Positions 45,006 through 53,976 of a stretch of DNA of 64,000 nt are shown piece after piece; the stretch's first letter is position 1, and each line of letters begins with the position of its first letter. Source of the DNA: JAZLDV01 sp045614925 (GTDB lineage: Bacteria; Bacillota_I; Bacilli_A; Erysipelotrichales; Coprobacillaceae); the NCBI GenBank assembly GCA_045614925.1, contig JAZLDV010000020.1:1-64000 (forward strand), given 5' to 3'. The position numbers and the translations under genes were made by a program. The notes beneath the pieces are model-generated. The model saw only the letters and a list, made by a program, of their open reading frames with translations, was not told the DNA's origin and ran no database searches.

Positions 45006-46001
45006 GTGTCAAGAGTATTAGATATAAAAGACTTATATGTGTCTTTTGACACATATGCAGGTGAAGTTCAAGCAGTACGTGGTGTTACTTATCATGTAGA
45101 TGAAGGTGAAGTATTAGCTGTAGTAGGTGAATCTGGTTGTGGTAAATCAGTTACAGCTCAAACTATCATGAAATTAAATCCAATGCCACCTGCAAGAATT
45201 AAATCAGGTGAATTAACATTAGATGGTATTGATATTATTGCCACTAGTGAAGAAGATATGCAAAAGATCAGAGGAAAAGATGTTGCAATGATTTTCCAAG
45301 ATCCTATGACATGTTTAAATCCAACTATGCCAGTTGGTAAACAAATCGTTGAAGCAATTCAACACCATCAAAAATTATCAAAAGAAGAAGCTCAAGCTAA
45401 AGCAATTGAAATGTTAAAGAAAGTACAAATTCCAAATGCTGAAGAAAGAGCAAAACAATATCCTCACCAATTCTCAGGTGGGATGAGACAACGTGCTATG
45501 ATTGCGATGGCATTATCTTGTAATCCAAAATTATTAATTGCGGATGAACCAACAACTGCCTTAGACGTAACAATCCAAGCACAAATCGTTGATTTATTAG
45601 AAGAAATCAGAAAAGATATGAATACTGCTATTGTATTAATTACTCACGACTTAGGAGTAGTTGCTTCATTAGCTGATAGAATCGCAGTTATGTATGCTGG
45701 TAAAGTAGTAGAAAGTGGTACTGCTAAAGACATCTTCTACAATGCTGGACATCCATATACAACTGCATTATTAAACAGTTTACCAAAACATGATACAACT
45801 AAAGAAGATACATTAACTTCAATTCCAGGTACACCACCTGACTTATTAAATCCACCGGTAGGTTGTCCTTTCGCAGCTCGTTGTGAAAAATGTATGAAAA
45901 TTTGTCAAACAAAACAACCACCAGTATTTACTATGAATGATGGACATGAAGCTTCTTGCTGGTTATTACACAAAGATTGTCCAAAAGGAGGAGACAAATA
46001 A
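45006..46001 (+). CDS. oppD: Oligopeptide ABC transporter ATPase OppD (331 aa)
   Basis: Cytoplasmic ATPase subunit. Walker A GESGCGKS, Q-loop FQDPMTCLNP, signature FSGGMRQRAMIA and Walker B LLIADEPTTALD are intact, with the C-terminal CPFAARCEKCMKICQ cysteine-rich peptide-transporter tail. Start is GTG 45006, with AGGAGG eight bases upstream. Its stop TAA overlaps the oppF start by one base (TAATG). Pairs with OppF as heterodimer to power OppBC. Confidence 0.95.
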   Translation: MSRVLDIKDLYVSFDTYAGEVQAVRGVTYHVDEGEVLAVVGESGCGKSVTAQTIMKLNPMPPARIKSGELTLDGIDIIATSEEDMQKIRGKDVAMIFQDPMTCLNPTMPVGKQIVEAIQHHQKLSKEEAQAKAIEMLKKVQIPNAEERAKQYPHQFSGGMRQRAMIAMALSCNPKLLIADEPTTALDVTIQAQIVDLLEEIRKDMNTAIVLITHDLGVVASLADRIAVMYAGKVVESGTAKDIFYNAGHPYTTALLNSLPKHDTTKEDTLTSIPGTPPDLLNPPVGCPFAARCEKCMKICQTKQPPVFTMNDGHEASCWLLHKDCPKGGDK

Positions 46002-46954
46002 TGGAAGATAAAGTACTTGTTTCTTTAAATAATGTTTCAAAACACTTTAATGTAAGTGGTGGAGTTTTAAAAGCTGTAAGTAATGTATCATTAGATATTA
46101 AAAAAGGTGAAACTGTAGGTTTAGTAGGAGAATCTGGATGTGGGAAATCTACATTAGGAAGAGTTGTAATGGGAATTTACGAACCTACTAAAGGAGAAGT
46201 TTTATTCGACGGTAAAGTTGTTAAAACAAGAAAAAATAAAGATCGTATTGAGTATGCAAAACATGCTCAAATGATTTTCCAAGATCCTTATGCATCATTA
46301 AATCCACGTATGACTGTTGGAGATATCATTGCAGAAGGTATGGAAATTCATGGTTTATATGATGCTGAAGGTAGAAAACAACGTGTTGGTGAATTATTAG
46401 AAATCGTTGGTTTAAATAAAGAATTTGCGAACAGATTCCCTCACGAATTCTCAGGTGGTCAAAGACAAAGAATTGGTATTGCTAGAGCTTTAGCAATTGA
46501 ACCAGAATTCTTAGTATGTGACGAACCAATCTCAGCATTAGACGTTTCAATTCAATCACAAGTTATCAACTTATTAATTGATTTACAAAAGAAATTAGGT
46601 TTAACATATTTATTCATTGCCCACGACTTAGATATCGTAAAATATATCTCTGATCGTATTGCCGTAATGTATTTAGGACACTTAGTTGAATTAGGTACAA
46701 GTGATGAAGTTTACCATAAAGCTTTACATCCATATAGTCAGGCTTTATTATCAGCTGTACCAATTCCAGATCCTGATTTAGAAAAAGAAAAGAAACGTAT
46801 TATTTTACAAGGTGACGTACCAAGTCCGATTAACTTACCTAAAGGTTGTCCATTCGCTGGTAGATGTATGCATGTATGTGACAGATGCCATGAAGAAAAA
46901 CCTGAATTAAGAGAAGTTCAACCAGGACATTTCGTTGCATGTCATAATGTTTAA
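46001..46954 (+). CDS. oppF: Oligopeptide ABC transporter ATPase OppF (317 aa)
   Basis: Second ATPase subunit of the importer. Walker A GESGCGKS, Q-loop FQDPYASLNP, signature FSGGQRQRIGIA and Walker B FLVCDEPISALD are present, and the C-terminal CPFAGRCMHVCDRC cysteine motif matches OppF. Start ATG 46001 overlaps the oppD stop and has AAGGAGGAGACAAATA upstream; earlier in-frame starts lack support. The final codons overlap the start of the MFS gene by eight bases. Confidence 0.95.
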   Translation: MEDKVLVSLNNVSKHFNVSGGVLKAVSNVSLDIKKGETVGLVGESGCGKSTLGRVVMGIYEPTKGEVLFDGKVVKTRKNKDRIEYAKHAQMIFQDPYASLNPRMTVGDIIAEGMEIHGLYDAEGRKQRVGELLEIVGLNKEFANRFPHEFSGGQRQRIGIARALAIEPEFLVCDEPISALDVSIQSQVINLLIDLQKKLGLTYLFIAHDLDIVKYISDRIAVMYLGHLVELGTSDEVYHKALHPYSQALLSAVPIPDPDLEKEKKRIILQGDVPSPINLPKGCPFAGRCMHVCDRCHEEKPELREVQPGHFVACHNV

Positions 46955-48170
46955 TATTTTTAAACAATATAAAGGGTTAAGAAAAGAGTTATACGTCTTG
47001 TTTTATGGGCGTATTGTCACTAGCCTTGGGGCTATGATACAACCTCTTCTTACATTAATATTATCTAGTAAGCTGCATTTCGATGCAGCTTCTATTGCTT
47101 TATTGCTTCTTTTTTTTAGTATTGCTGCTTTGCCAGCAACTTATTTATCAGGATATCTTGCTGATCGTATTAATAAAAGAAATCTTATTATTATATTTGA
47201 TTGTATTACTGTAGTAAGTTATATTGCGTGTGGTTTTATACCACTAGGAACTATGAGTATTGTTCTTATATTTATAGGAAGTCTTTTTGCAATAATGGAA
47301 GGACCTATATATGATGCACTTGTTGCAGACTTAAGTGATGATAATTCTAGAGAAAAAGCATACAGTTTAAACTATTTAGGAATGAATTTAGGATTTGTTC
47401 TTGCTCCTAGTATTGGGGGATTACTTTTTGAAAATTATCTTCATATCGCATTTATTATAAGTGGAGTATGCACATTTATATCTACAATATTTATTTATCT
47501 GATGATTAAAGATGTAAGTCGTAGTGTGAGTACATCTAATGTTTATGAAAATGAAAGCAATGAATCAGTATTTTCTTTTTTAAAAAACAGAAAAATTATA
47601 GCCTATTTTATTATATGTAATACATTAGTGAACATCATTTATGGACAAAGTCATTTCCTTTTACCATTAAATTTAGAGAAAGTGCATGGAAGTGAATTAG
47701 GTGCATTGTTGTATGGTACATTAAATAGTGTGAATGCATTAATAGTAACTATAGGAACTCCTATACTTACACTTATGTCTCATTCTATAAAAGATATCTC
47801 CAAAATATTTGTGGGGTTAATACTTATTGTTGTTTCATATTTATTTTTTACTCAAGAATATGGAATAATTAGTTTCTATTATATGAGTATGTTTGTATTT
47901 ACTTTAGGTGAAATATTTAGTTCTTTAGGGACACATCCTTATCTTACAAGAAGAATACCTGCAAGTATGAGGGGAAGAATATCTGGATTATATAGAGTAT
48001 TCTCATCTTTATGCGTTGCATTGTCGCAAAATGTAGCAGGTTATTTTATTGATAATTATACAATGACATTAGTCTGGAAATTGACAATTGTAGTAGGAAT
48101 AATAGGTTTAGTACTATTGATATTATTAAAACAAAAAGATAAAAAAGAATATCCTTTATTATATAAATAA
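46947..48170 (+). CDS. Major facilitator superfamily transporter (407 aa)
   Basis: Twelve predicted helices with the MFS motif A-like ATYLSGYLADRINKRNL between helices 2 and 3 and a GMNLGFVLAPSIGGLLF segment. The DHA-type drug/metabolite exporter subfamily is most similar in layout; the substrate is unknown. The start ATG 46947 overlaps the last codons of oppF by eight bases, implying translational coupling to the peptide importer. No strong binding site is visible, which fits coupled initiation. Codon use here returns to the AT-ending pattern, unlike oppA-oppF. It ends at a long bidirectional terminator. Confidence 0.85.
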   Translation: MFNIFKQYKGLRKELYVLFYGRIVTSLGAMIQPLLTLILSSKLHFDAASIALLLLFFSIAALPATYLSGYLADRINKRNLIIIFDCITVVSYIACGFIPLGTMSIVLIFIGSLFAIMEGPIYDALVADLSDDNSREKAYSLNYLGMNLGFVLAPSIGGLLFENYLHIAFIISGVCTFISTIFIYLMIKDVSRSVSTSNVYENESNESVFSFLKNRKIIAYFIICNTLVNIIYGQSHFLLPLNLEKVHGSELGALLYGTLNSVNALIVTIGTPILTLMSHSIKDISKIFVGLILIVVSYLFFTQEYGIISFYYMSMFVFTLGEIFSSLGTHPYLTRRIPASMRGRISGLYRVFSSLCVALSQNVAGYFIDNYTMTLVWKLTIVVGIIGLVLLILLKQKDKKEYPLLYK

Positions 48171-48183
48171 AGGATATTCTTTT
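48143..48183. terminator. Long bidirectional terminator between MFS and CHR genes
   Basis: An 18-bp stem (core AGAATATCCTTTATT and complement) with an A-run before and T-run after; overlaps both stop codons. Confidence 0.85.
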
Positions 48184-48722
48184 TATATATAAATAATTAC
48201 ACCTAATAGTGCAGATAGTAAAATGAGGTGTATCGCATTCATTTTATTTTTAAATACAAACTTACAGATTATTAATATTACTGTTAAAATAATATTTCTA
48301 TAATCTAAAGAATATGATGAAAAACAATGATTTATACACATATAAAGACCAGTTGCAATTATGATCCCAATAATGCATGGTTTTAATCCTTGTATTATTT
48401 GATTAAAATATTTATTTTTCATAATTTTATTCATTGATATAGATATGAATAAAATAACAATAAATGAAGGAAGTACAACACATAAAGTTGCTATAATTGC
48501 TCCTAGCATACCACCTAATGTATTACCAATATAAGTTGCAAGGTTAACCATAATAGGACCAGGAGTACTTTCACTAATTGCTATCATATAAGCTAATGTG
48601 GATTCATCTAACCATTGATTTGATAAAACAATATCTCTAATTAATGGAATTGCACCATATGCACCACCAAAAGAAAATAATCCAACTTTTAAAAATCCTA
48701 TCATTAATTCTAAATAAATCAT
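48183..48722 (-). CDS. Chromate transporter family (CHR) half-protein, second subunit (179 aa)
   Basis: A short-chain CHR protein with about five hydrophobic helices. The N-terminal FLKVGLFSFGGAYGAIPLI and the SESTPGPIMVNLATYIGN motif define the CHR domain. Pairs of such half-proteins form a functional transporter, reported to export chromate in some bacteria; the natural substrate in gut anaerobes is unclear. AAGGAGGGGTTGT precedes ATG 48722. It overlaps the first half-gene by four bases. Confidence 0.85.
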   Translation of the reverse strand: MIYLELMIGFLKVGLFSFGGAYGAIPLIRDIVLSNQWLDESTLAYMIAISESTPGPIMVNLATYIGNTLGGMLGAIIATLCVVLPSFIVILFISISMNKIMKNKYFNQIIQGLKPCIIGIIIATGLYMCINHCFSSYSLDYRNIILTVILIICKFVFKNKMNAIHLILLSALLGVIIYI

Positions 48723-49267
48723 ACAACCCCTCCTTTATAAAAAAGAGAGAATATTGCAGCAGCAATTAATAAAGTAATACTTGAAACAGGTAATGAAAAA
48801 ATAAGAATAAATAACATCATTATAAATGCAATAGAGCATATAAATTTTGATTTTTTTGTTTTCTTCATTTTTTTATACATTTTAATTCCAGCATCTAATA
48901 TTAATATACCTACACCTATCTTAATACCTAAAAAAGCAGAATTAACAATTTTATAATCAAGAAGGTGATTAAAAAATAATGAAATAAGATAGATAATAAT
49001 AAAAGATGGTAAAACAATACCAAGTGTAGAAATAATAGCACCTAATAATCCTGCTTTTTTGTATCCCACAAAAGTAGCAGCATTAATAGCGATAGGACCA
49101 GGAGTTGATTCAGCAATCACACTTAAAGTAGACATAGTATCATCATCAATCCAATGTTTATTTTCAACACACTCACTATGAATAAGTGATATCATGGCAT
49201 ATCCACCTCCAAAAGTAAATAAGCCAATTTTTGCAAAAGTTAAAAATAAATCTAATAATATATTCAT
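48719..49267 (-). CDS. Chromate transporter family (CHR) half-protein, first subunit (182 aa)
   Basis: Partner half of the CHR transporter: LTFAKIGLFTFGGGYAMISLI and AESTPGPIAINAATFVGYKKAG carry the family motifs; five hydrophobic helices. GGTGATTTT precedes ATG 49267. The two halves are similar to each other, as expected for an ancient duplication, and are oriented head to tail with a four-base overlap. Confidence 0.85.
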   Translation of the reverse strand: MNILLDLFLTFAKIGLFTFGGGYAMISLIHSECVENKHWIDDDTMSTLSVIAESTPGPIAINAATFVGYKKAGLLGAIISTLGIVLPSFIIIYLISLFFNHLLDYKIVNSAFLGIKIGVGILILDAGIKMYKKMKKTKKSKFICSIAFIMMLFILIFSLPVSSITLLIAAAIFSLFYKGGVV

Positions 49268-49296
49268 AAAATCACCGATATAATTATAACATATGC

Positions 49297-49326
49297 ATAA
49301 AAAAAAGATAGACTTGCGTCTATCTT
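49297..49326 (-). terminator. Terminator of the M18 aminopeptidase operon
   Basis: A 9-bp stem AAGATAGAC/GTCTATCTT with a four-base loop, followed on the minus strand by eight T. Confidence 0.8.
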
Positions 49327-50695
49327 ATGCATTTAATAAGAATACTTTATAAGCTTGATAGGCTTCATAAAGATCTACTTTTGAAATAACTTCACAAGGT
49401 GAGTGCATATTTAATACTGGAACACCAGCATCAATAACATCCATACCACAATTTGCTAAGATGTAGGCAATAGTACCTCCACCACCTTGATCAACTTTAC
49501 CTAATTCTGAAGTTTGGAAATGAATTCCTGCATCATCCATAATTTTTCTAAGTCTAGCAACAAATTCAGGATTTGCATCGTTACATCCACCTTTACCTCT
49601 TGCTCCAGTATATTTAATAAAGACAACACCATTACCCATTAATGATGTATTACGTGGAGAATCAACTTCTTTATATAAAGGATCACTTGCAGCACTTACA
49701 TCACTTGATAACATCATAGAACGAGTTAATGCACGTTTTAATGATAAGTATGATGTATCACCACATAAATGTAATAATTCAGCAACAGTATTTTCAAAGA
49801 ATAAAGATTGAGCTCCAGTAGCACCCATACTTCCAACTTCTTCTTTATCTACTAAAATAGAACATGAAGTATATTCAGGAATAGTATCGATATCTAAAAT
49901 AGCCATTAATGATGCATAAGCACAAACTCTATCATCATGACCATAACCCATAACCATACTTCTATCTAAACCATAATCTCTTGCTTCACCAGCAGGAACA
50001 ATTTCAATTTCAGCACTTAAGAAATCTTCTTCTTCAATATCATATTTATCTTTTAATAATTTTAAGATATTTGCTTTTACAGCATCTTTTTCTTCATCTT
50101 TTAATGGAATACTTCCAATAGTTAAATCAAGATTTTCACCTTCAATAGCTTTAGCAGTAGGTTTTTCCATTTGATGTGCAGCTAAGTGTGGTAATAAATC
50201 AGTAATACCGAATACAGGATCATTTGCATCATCCCCAATAACAATATTAACAGATGTACCATCTTTTTTGCATACAATACCATGGATAGCTAAAGGAATA
50301 GTAACCCATTGATATTTTTTAATACCACCATAATAATGAGTATCCATCATTGCAAAACCATTTGATTCATAAACTGGATTAGGTTTTAAATCTAATCTTG
50401 GTGAATCAATATGTGCACCTAAAATTCTTAATCCTTCAGATAATGGTTTTTCTCCAATAACAAATAAAACAATATTTTTATTCATATTTAAAGCATAAAC
50501 TTTATCTCCAGGTTTTAAAGAATCAAATTCATTGATATCTTTAAATCCTTTTTCTTTTGCTAATAAAACTGATTCATTAACACATGCTCTTTCAGTTTTA
50601 CCAACACTAATAAAATGTTTATAACCTTCACCAAAATCCATTACATCTTTATAACCATTTTCTTCATATTTTTCCCAAGTATTTTTAGCAAACAT
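49325..50695 (-). CDS. M18 family aspartyl-type aminopeptidase (456 aa)
   Basis: A cytoplasmic zinc aminopeptidase of the M18 family (as in yeast aminopeptidase I and DAP). Metal and catalytic residues: GAHIDSPRLD, YGHDDRVCA, LVDKEEVGSMG, MLSSDVSAASDP and the final LNMHSPCEVIS histidine. Length is typical. AAGGAGGTTAGTTAATT precedes ATG 50695, 15 bases after pepT, so the two likely form a pepT-M18 operon. It acts on peptides delivered by transport or made by PepF. Confidence 0.92.
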   Translation of the reverse strand: MFAKNTWEKYEENGYKDVMDFGEGYKHFISVGKTERACVNESVLLAKEKGFKDINEFDSLKPGDKVYALNMNKNIVLFVIGEKPLSEGLRILGAHIDSPRLDLKPNPVYESNGFAMMDTHYYGGIKKYQWVTIPLAIHGIVCKKDGTSVNIVIGDDANDPVFGITDLLPHLAAHQMEKPTAKAIEGENLDLTIGSIPLKDEEKDAVKANILKLLKDKYDIEEEDFLSAEIEIVPAGEARDYGLDRSMVMGYGHDDRVCAYASLMAILDIDTIPEYTSCSILVDKEEVGSMGATGAQSLFFENTVAELLHLCGDTSYLSLKRALTRSMMLSSDVSAASDPLYKEVDSPRNTSLMGNGVVFIKYTGARGKGGCNDANPEFVARLRKIMDDAGIHFQTSELGKVDQGGGGTIAYILANCGMDVIDAGVPVLNMHSPCEVISKVDLYEAYQAYKVFLLNA

Positions 50696-50710
50696 AATTA
50701 ACTAACCTCC

Positions 50711-51928
50711 TTATTTATTTAATTCAATAATTTTTAATAAAACTTCTACTTGTTTTTCCATCATTGTTACAGAAACAAATTCAAAAGGACCATGGAAATT
50801 AAAACCACCTGTACCTAAGTTAGGACATGGTAAACCTTCATAAGTTAATCTAGCACCATCTGTTCCTCCTCTAATAGGTACAGCTTCAGGTTTAAGTCCA
50901 CATTCTTTCATTGCTAACATTGCATTATCAACGATATACATATGTTCTAAAATGTGTTCTTTCATATTTAAGTAACTTTCTTGAATAGTTACATTAACCA
51001 TATGATATCCATATTTTTTATTTAAATAATCTTGAATATCAATGAAATCCTGACATTGTTTTTTAGCTTTTGATAAATCATGATTTCTAATAATATAATC
51101 CATTACAGTATATTCACAGCTTCCATGAATATCATGTAAATGATTAAATCCTTCATATCCTTCAGTATGTTCAGGTCTCATATGTTGTGGTAACATACGA
51201 TCAAATTCCTGAGAAATATGAACAGAGTTAATCATAGCGTCTTTTGCACTTCCAGGATGGATGCTTTTTCCTGTAATTTCAACTTTTGCACTAAATGCAT
51301 TAAAGTTTTCATATTCAATTTCAGAAACATCCCCACCATCAATAGTATAAGCATAATCTGCATTGAAATATTCAACATCAAAGTTATCAGTACCTCTTCC
51401 TACTTCTTCATCAGGTGTAAAAGCAATTTTAATATCATTATGTTTAATTTCTGGATGATTAATAATATATTCAGCCATTTGCATAATAATCGCAACACCT
51501 GCTTTATCATCAGCACCTAATAAAGTTGTTCCATCTGTTGTAATAAGATGATGACCTTTTAAAGAATTTAAAACTTTAAATTCTTTAGGATCTAAATATA
51601 ATTCTTTTTCTTTATTTAATTCAATAATATTACCGTCATATTCTTCAATGATATTTGGTTTAATATCTTTACCTAATGCATCAGGTGAAGTATCCATATG
51701 GGCAATAAATCCAATAACACTGCCTTTATGATCATTGTTAGAAGGAATACATCCATAAACAACACAATGTTCACTTACTTTTACATCACTGATACCAATA
51801 GTTTTCATTTCTTCTTCTAAGTATCTTGCAAGTTCAAACTGTTTCATAGATGAAGGAGCAGTTTGACTATGTGGATCTGATTGAGTATCAAAACTTACAT
51901 ATTTTAAAAATCTATCTTGTATATTCAT
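50711..51928 (-). CDS. pepT: Peptidase T, tripeptide aminopeptidase (405 aa)
   Basis: An M20-type zinc tripeptidase. Ligands are seen in FIAHMDTSPDA, LLGADDKAGVA, FTPDEEVGRGTD, YTIDGGDV and NFHGPFEFV, as in the canonical PepT. Length is typical. GTGAGGTAATAAA precedes ATG 51928. It is the first gene of a likely operon with the M18 aminopeptidase, and diverges from the nitroreductase. Confidence 0.95.
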   Translation of the reverse strand: MNIQDRFLKYVSFDTQSDPHSQTAPSSMKQFELARYLEEEMKTIGISDVKVSEHCVVYGCIPSNNDHKGSVIGFIAHMDTSPDALGKDIKPNIIEEYDGNIIELNKEKELYLDPKEFKVLNSLKGHHLITTDGTTLLGADDKAGVAIIMQMAEYIINHPEIKHNDIKIAFTPDEEVGRGTDNFDVEYFNADYAYTIDGGDVSEIEYENFNAFSAKVEITGKSIHPGSAKDAMINSVHISQEFDRMLPQHMRPEHTEGYEGFNHLHDIHGSCEYTVMDYIIRNHDLSKAKKQCQDFIDIQDYLNKKYGYHMVNVTIQESYLNMKEHILEHMYIVDNAMLAMKECGLKPEAVPIRGGTDGARLTYEGLPCPNLGTGGFNFHGPFEFVSVTMMEKQVEVLLKIIELNK

Positions 51929-51984
51929 TTTATTACCTCACTTTCATCTTTTATTATTATACATGGAATTTATAAATTAATCTA

Positions 51985-51993
51985 TGTTATAAT
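51985..51993 (+). promoter_or_regulatory. Extended -10 element before the nitroreductase gene
   Basis: TGT followed by TATAAT (51988-51993), 32 bases upstream of the start codon; no clear -35. Confidence 0.4.
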
Positions 51994-52025
51994 AATGAAA
52001 AAGTGAAGAAATGAGGATGAAATTT

Positions 52026-52769
52026 ATGAATAATACAATTAAGGAGTTATTTAATAGAAAATCAGTAAGAGCATTCAGTGATGAACCTATTAGCGAAGAA
52101 GAAAAAAGATTGATTTTAGAATCTGCACTTCAGGCACCAACTGCAGGGAATATGGCATTATATTCAATTATTGATGTACAAGATCAGGAATTAAAAGATA
52201 AATTAGCAGTGCTATGTGATCATCAGCCATTTATCGCAAAAGCACCATTGGTATTGATCTTTACAATTGATTATCAGAAATGGTATGACATTATAAATGT
52301 ATATTGTGAAGGTATAGATCATTTAGAAGAATCAGACATGTTATTAAGTGCACAGGATTGTCTTATCGCAGCACAAAATACAGTTGTAGCTGCTGAGTCT
52401 ATGGGAATTGGTTCATGTTATATTGGGGATATAATGGAAAACTATGAAACAAATAGAGAATTATTTAATCTTCCACATTATGTATTACCATTTGCAATGG
52501 TTGTTTTTGGAAGACCAACACAACAACAAAAAGAAAGAAATAAACCAAAGAGATTTGAATTAGAAGATATTGTTCATGTCAATGCATATCATCAAAAAAA
52601 TAAAGAAGAAACAATTGAAATGTTTGAAAAACAGACTAATAAAAAAGGTGAAGAACTTGAAAAATATATTCAGGCATTTGCAAAAAGAAAATTCTATACT
52701 GAGTTCAGATATGAAATGAATAGATCATGTCGTGCTATGGTAAAGAATTGGTTAAGAAAAGACAAATAA
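52026..52769 (+). CDS. Nitroreductase family protein, NfsA-like (247 aa)
   Basis: FMN-dependent NAD(P)H oxidoreductase. N-terminal RKSVRAFSDEPI, QAPTAGNMALYS (FMN binding) and AAESMGIGSCYIGDI, then VLPFAMVVFGRPTQQQKERNKPKRFELEDIV, match the NfsA/FRP group. The length of 247 with a long C-terminal helix fits. GAGGATGAAATTT precedes ATG 52026. It likely reduces quinones, flavins or nitro compounds. A new promoter and riboswitch follow directly. Confidence 0.85.
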   Translation: MNNTIKELFNRKSVRAFSDEPISEEEKRLILESALQAPTAGNMALYSIIDVQDQELKDKLAVLCDHQPFIAKAPLVLIFTIDYQKWYDIINVYCEGIDHLEESDMLLSAQDCLIAAQNTVVAAESMGIGSCYIGDIMENYETNRELFNLPHYVLPFAMVVFGRPTQQQKERNKPKRFELEDIVHVNAYHQKNKEETIEMFEKQTNKKGEELEKYIQAFAKRKFYTEFRYEMNRSCRAMVKNWLRKDK

Positions 52770-52770
52770 A

Positions 52771-52799
52771 TTGAAAAAATTGTCAAAATATAGTAATAT
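52771..52799 (+). promoter_or_regulatory. Promoter of the riboswitch-controlled antiporter gene
   Basis: TTGAAA and TAATAT with a 17-base spacer; expected transcript start near 52806. Confidence 0.6.
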
Positions 52800-52807
52800 A
52801 AGCAAGT

Positions 52808-52899
52808 GTAAAGGGAGTAGCAACATACATTTGTATGTTTACAAGGTCGTCAGTACGATATCTGTGATATCCGGTTTTGTGAGTTAATAGCGAGACTTT
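52808..52899 (+). promoter_or_regulatory. Manganese riboswitch (yybP-ykoY type)
   Basis: The diagnostic elements occur in order: AAGGGAGTAGC, an ATACA/TGTAT hairpin arm, AGGTCGTCAGTACGA, TGATATCCGG, GTGAGTTAATAGCGAGAC and a closing CTTT pairing with AAAG. This is the two-legged four-way-junction fold that binds Mn2+. It precedes a cation antiporter gene, as expected. Strong match by eye; covariance scoring was not possible. Confidence 0.88.
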
Positions 52900-52940
52900 A
52901 CTGTATTATTTTTATAATGCAGTATTGTTTCGCTTTTTTT
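52889..52940 (+). terminator. Expression-platform terminator of the Mn riboswitch
   Basis: AGCGA (52889-52893) can pair with TCGCT near 52930-52933, enclosing ACTGTATTAT/ATAATGCAGT, then seven T. The 5' strand overlaps the aptamer 3' end, so ligand binding and termination should compete. Confidence 0.75.
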
Positions 52941-52966
52941 GTTTTGTTGCTTTAAAGGAGGGTATA

Positions 52967-53893
52967 ATGAAAGAATTATTTTTAGCACTAGGATTACTAG
53001 TTATTGGATTTGTGATGTTAGTTAAAGGAGCAGACTGGTTTGTAGAAGGTGCAGCAGGAATTGCGACAAAATTTAAGATTCCACAATTAGTCATTGGTCT
53101 GACTATTGTAGCTATGGGTACAAGTGCACCAGAAGCAGCTGTAAGTATATCAGCTGCATTAAAAGGAAATGCAGCTATTACTATTGGAAATGTAGTAGGA
53201 AGCAATATATTAAATATTCTGATTATTTTAGGGTTATCTTCATTGTTTACTGTATTAAAAGTAGCTAAATCAACAGTGAAATTAGAAATTCCATTTATGT
53301 GTGCAATAACTATTTTGTTATTTGTATTAGGAATTGATGGATCTATTTCATTTGTTGATGGAATTATTTTATGGTTAATGTTTATTGGATTCTTAATCTA
53401 TTTATTGAATATGGCAAGAAAGAATCCAGTCGAAGAAGAGGTAGAAGATATATCTATTGTTAAAGCATTAGTATTAACAGTTGTAGGGTTAGTTCTTATT
53501 ATTTTAGGTAGTGATTTTGCAGTTGATGGGGCAACATCACTTGCTAGAATTTTAGGATTAAGTGAAAGATTTATTGGTCTAACAATTGTTGCATTAGGGA
53601 CATCTTTACCTGAATTGTTTACTTCAGTTTCAGCTGCAAGAAAAGGAAATGCTGATATTGCGATAGGGAATATTGTAGGAAGTAATATTTTTAATATTTT
53701 ATTTGTTATTGGGACATCATCTTTAATTATTAGTGTTCCATTTGCAAGTGGATTCTTTATTGATACTTTTGTTGCACTTATTTCAGGTGTGATTTTATGG
53801 ATCTGTGTAAGAAAATATGAATTAAATAAATATCATGGGTTATTCATGTTAGCATGTTATGTTGCTTATTTTATCTATTTAAGTTTTATTTAA
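52967..53893 (+). CDS. CaCA-family calcium/sodium antiporter, probably a Mn2+-responsive exporter (308 aa)
   Basis: A YrbG-like cation antiporter with ten predicted helices in two inverted halves. Each half carries the alpha-repeat GxxxSAPExxVS / ALGTSLPELFTSVSAARKGN and the downstream GNxVGSNIxNIL. Family members exchange Ca2+ (and in some cases Mn2+) for Na+ or H+. The Mn riboswitch in its leader suggests that this protein removes manganese. AAAGGAGGGTATA precedes ATG 52967; upstream in-frame starts lie in the leader. Monocistronic. Confidence 0.88.
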   Translation: MKELFLALGLLVIGFVMLVKGADWFVEGAAGIATKFKIPQLVIGLTIVAMGTSAPEAAVSISAALKGNAAITIGNVVGSNILNILIILGLSSLFTVLKVAKSTVKLEIPFMCAITILLFVLGIDGSISFVDGIILWLMFIGFLIYLLNMARKNPVEEEVEDISIVKALVLTVVGLVLIILGSDFAVDGATSLARILGLSERFIGLTIVALGTSLPELFTSVSAARKGNADIAIGNIVGSNIFNILFVIGTSSLIISVPFASGFFIDTFVALISGVILWICVRKYELNKYHGLFMLACYVAYFIYLSFI

Positions 53894-53918
53894 AAGCGTC
53901 TTGTAAGACGCTTTTTTT
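53892..53918 (+). terminator. Terminator of the antiporter gene
   Basis: A 10-bp stem AAAAGCGTCT/AGACGCTTTT with TGTA loop and T-run; overlaps the stop codon. Confidence 0.85.
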
Positions 53919-53927
53919 GATACTTAT

Positions 53928-53955
53928 TTGAGATTTATAAATATAAATCTATGAT
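53928..53955 (+). promoter_or_regulatory. Probable promoter of the prepilin peptidase gene
   Basis: TTGAGA and TATGAT with a 16-base spacer, 21 bases upstream of ATG 53977. Confidence 0.5.
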
Positions 53956-53976
53956 AAAGTAGTATAGGGTGATGGA

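Noticed and set aside
48183..49267. CHR transporter split considered as a frameshifted single gene
   Set aside because: Each half has its own start, binding site and CHR motif; paired short-chain CHR proteins are a known arrangement.
51218..51520. Plus-strand open frame of 100 codons inside pepT
   Set aside because: Antisense to a complete conserved enzyme; no promoter or binding site.
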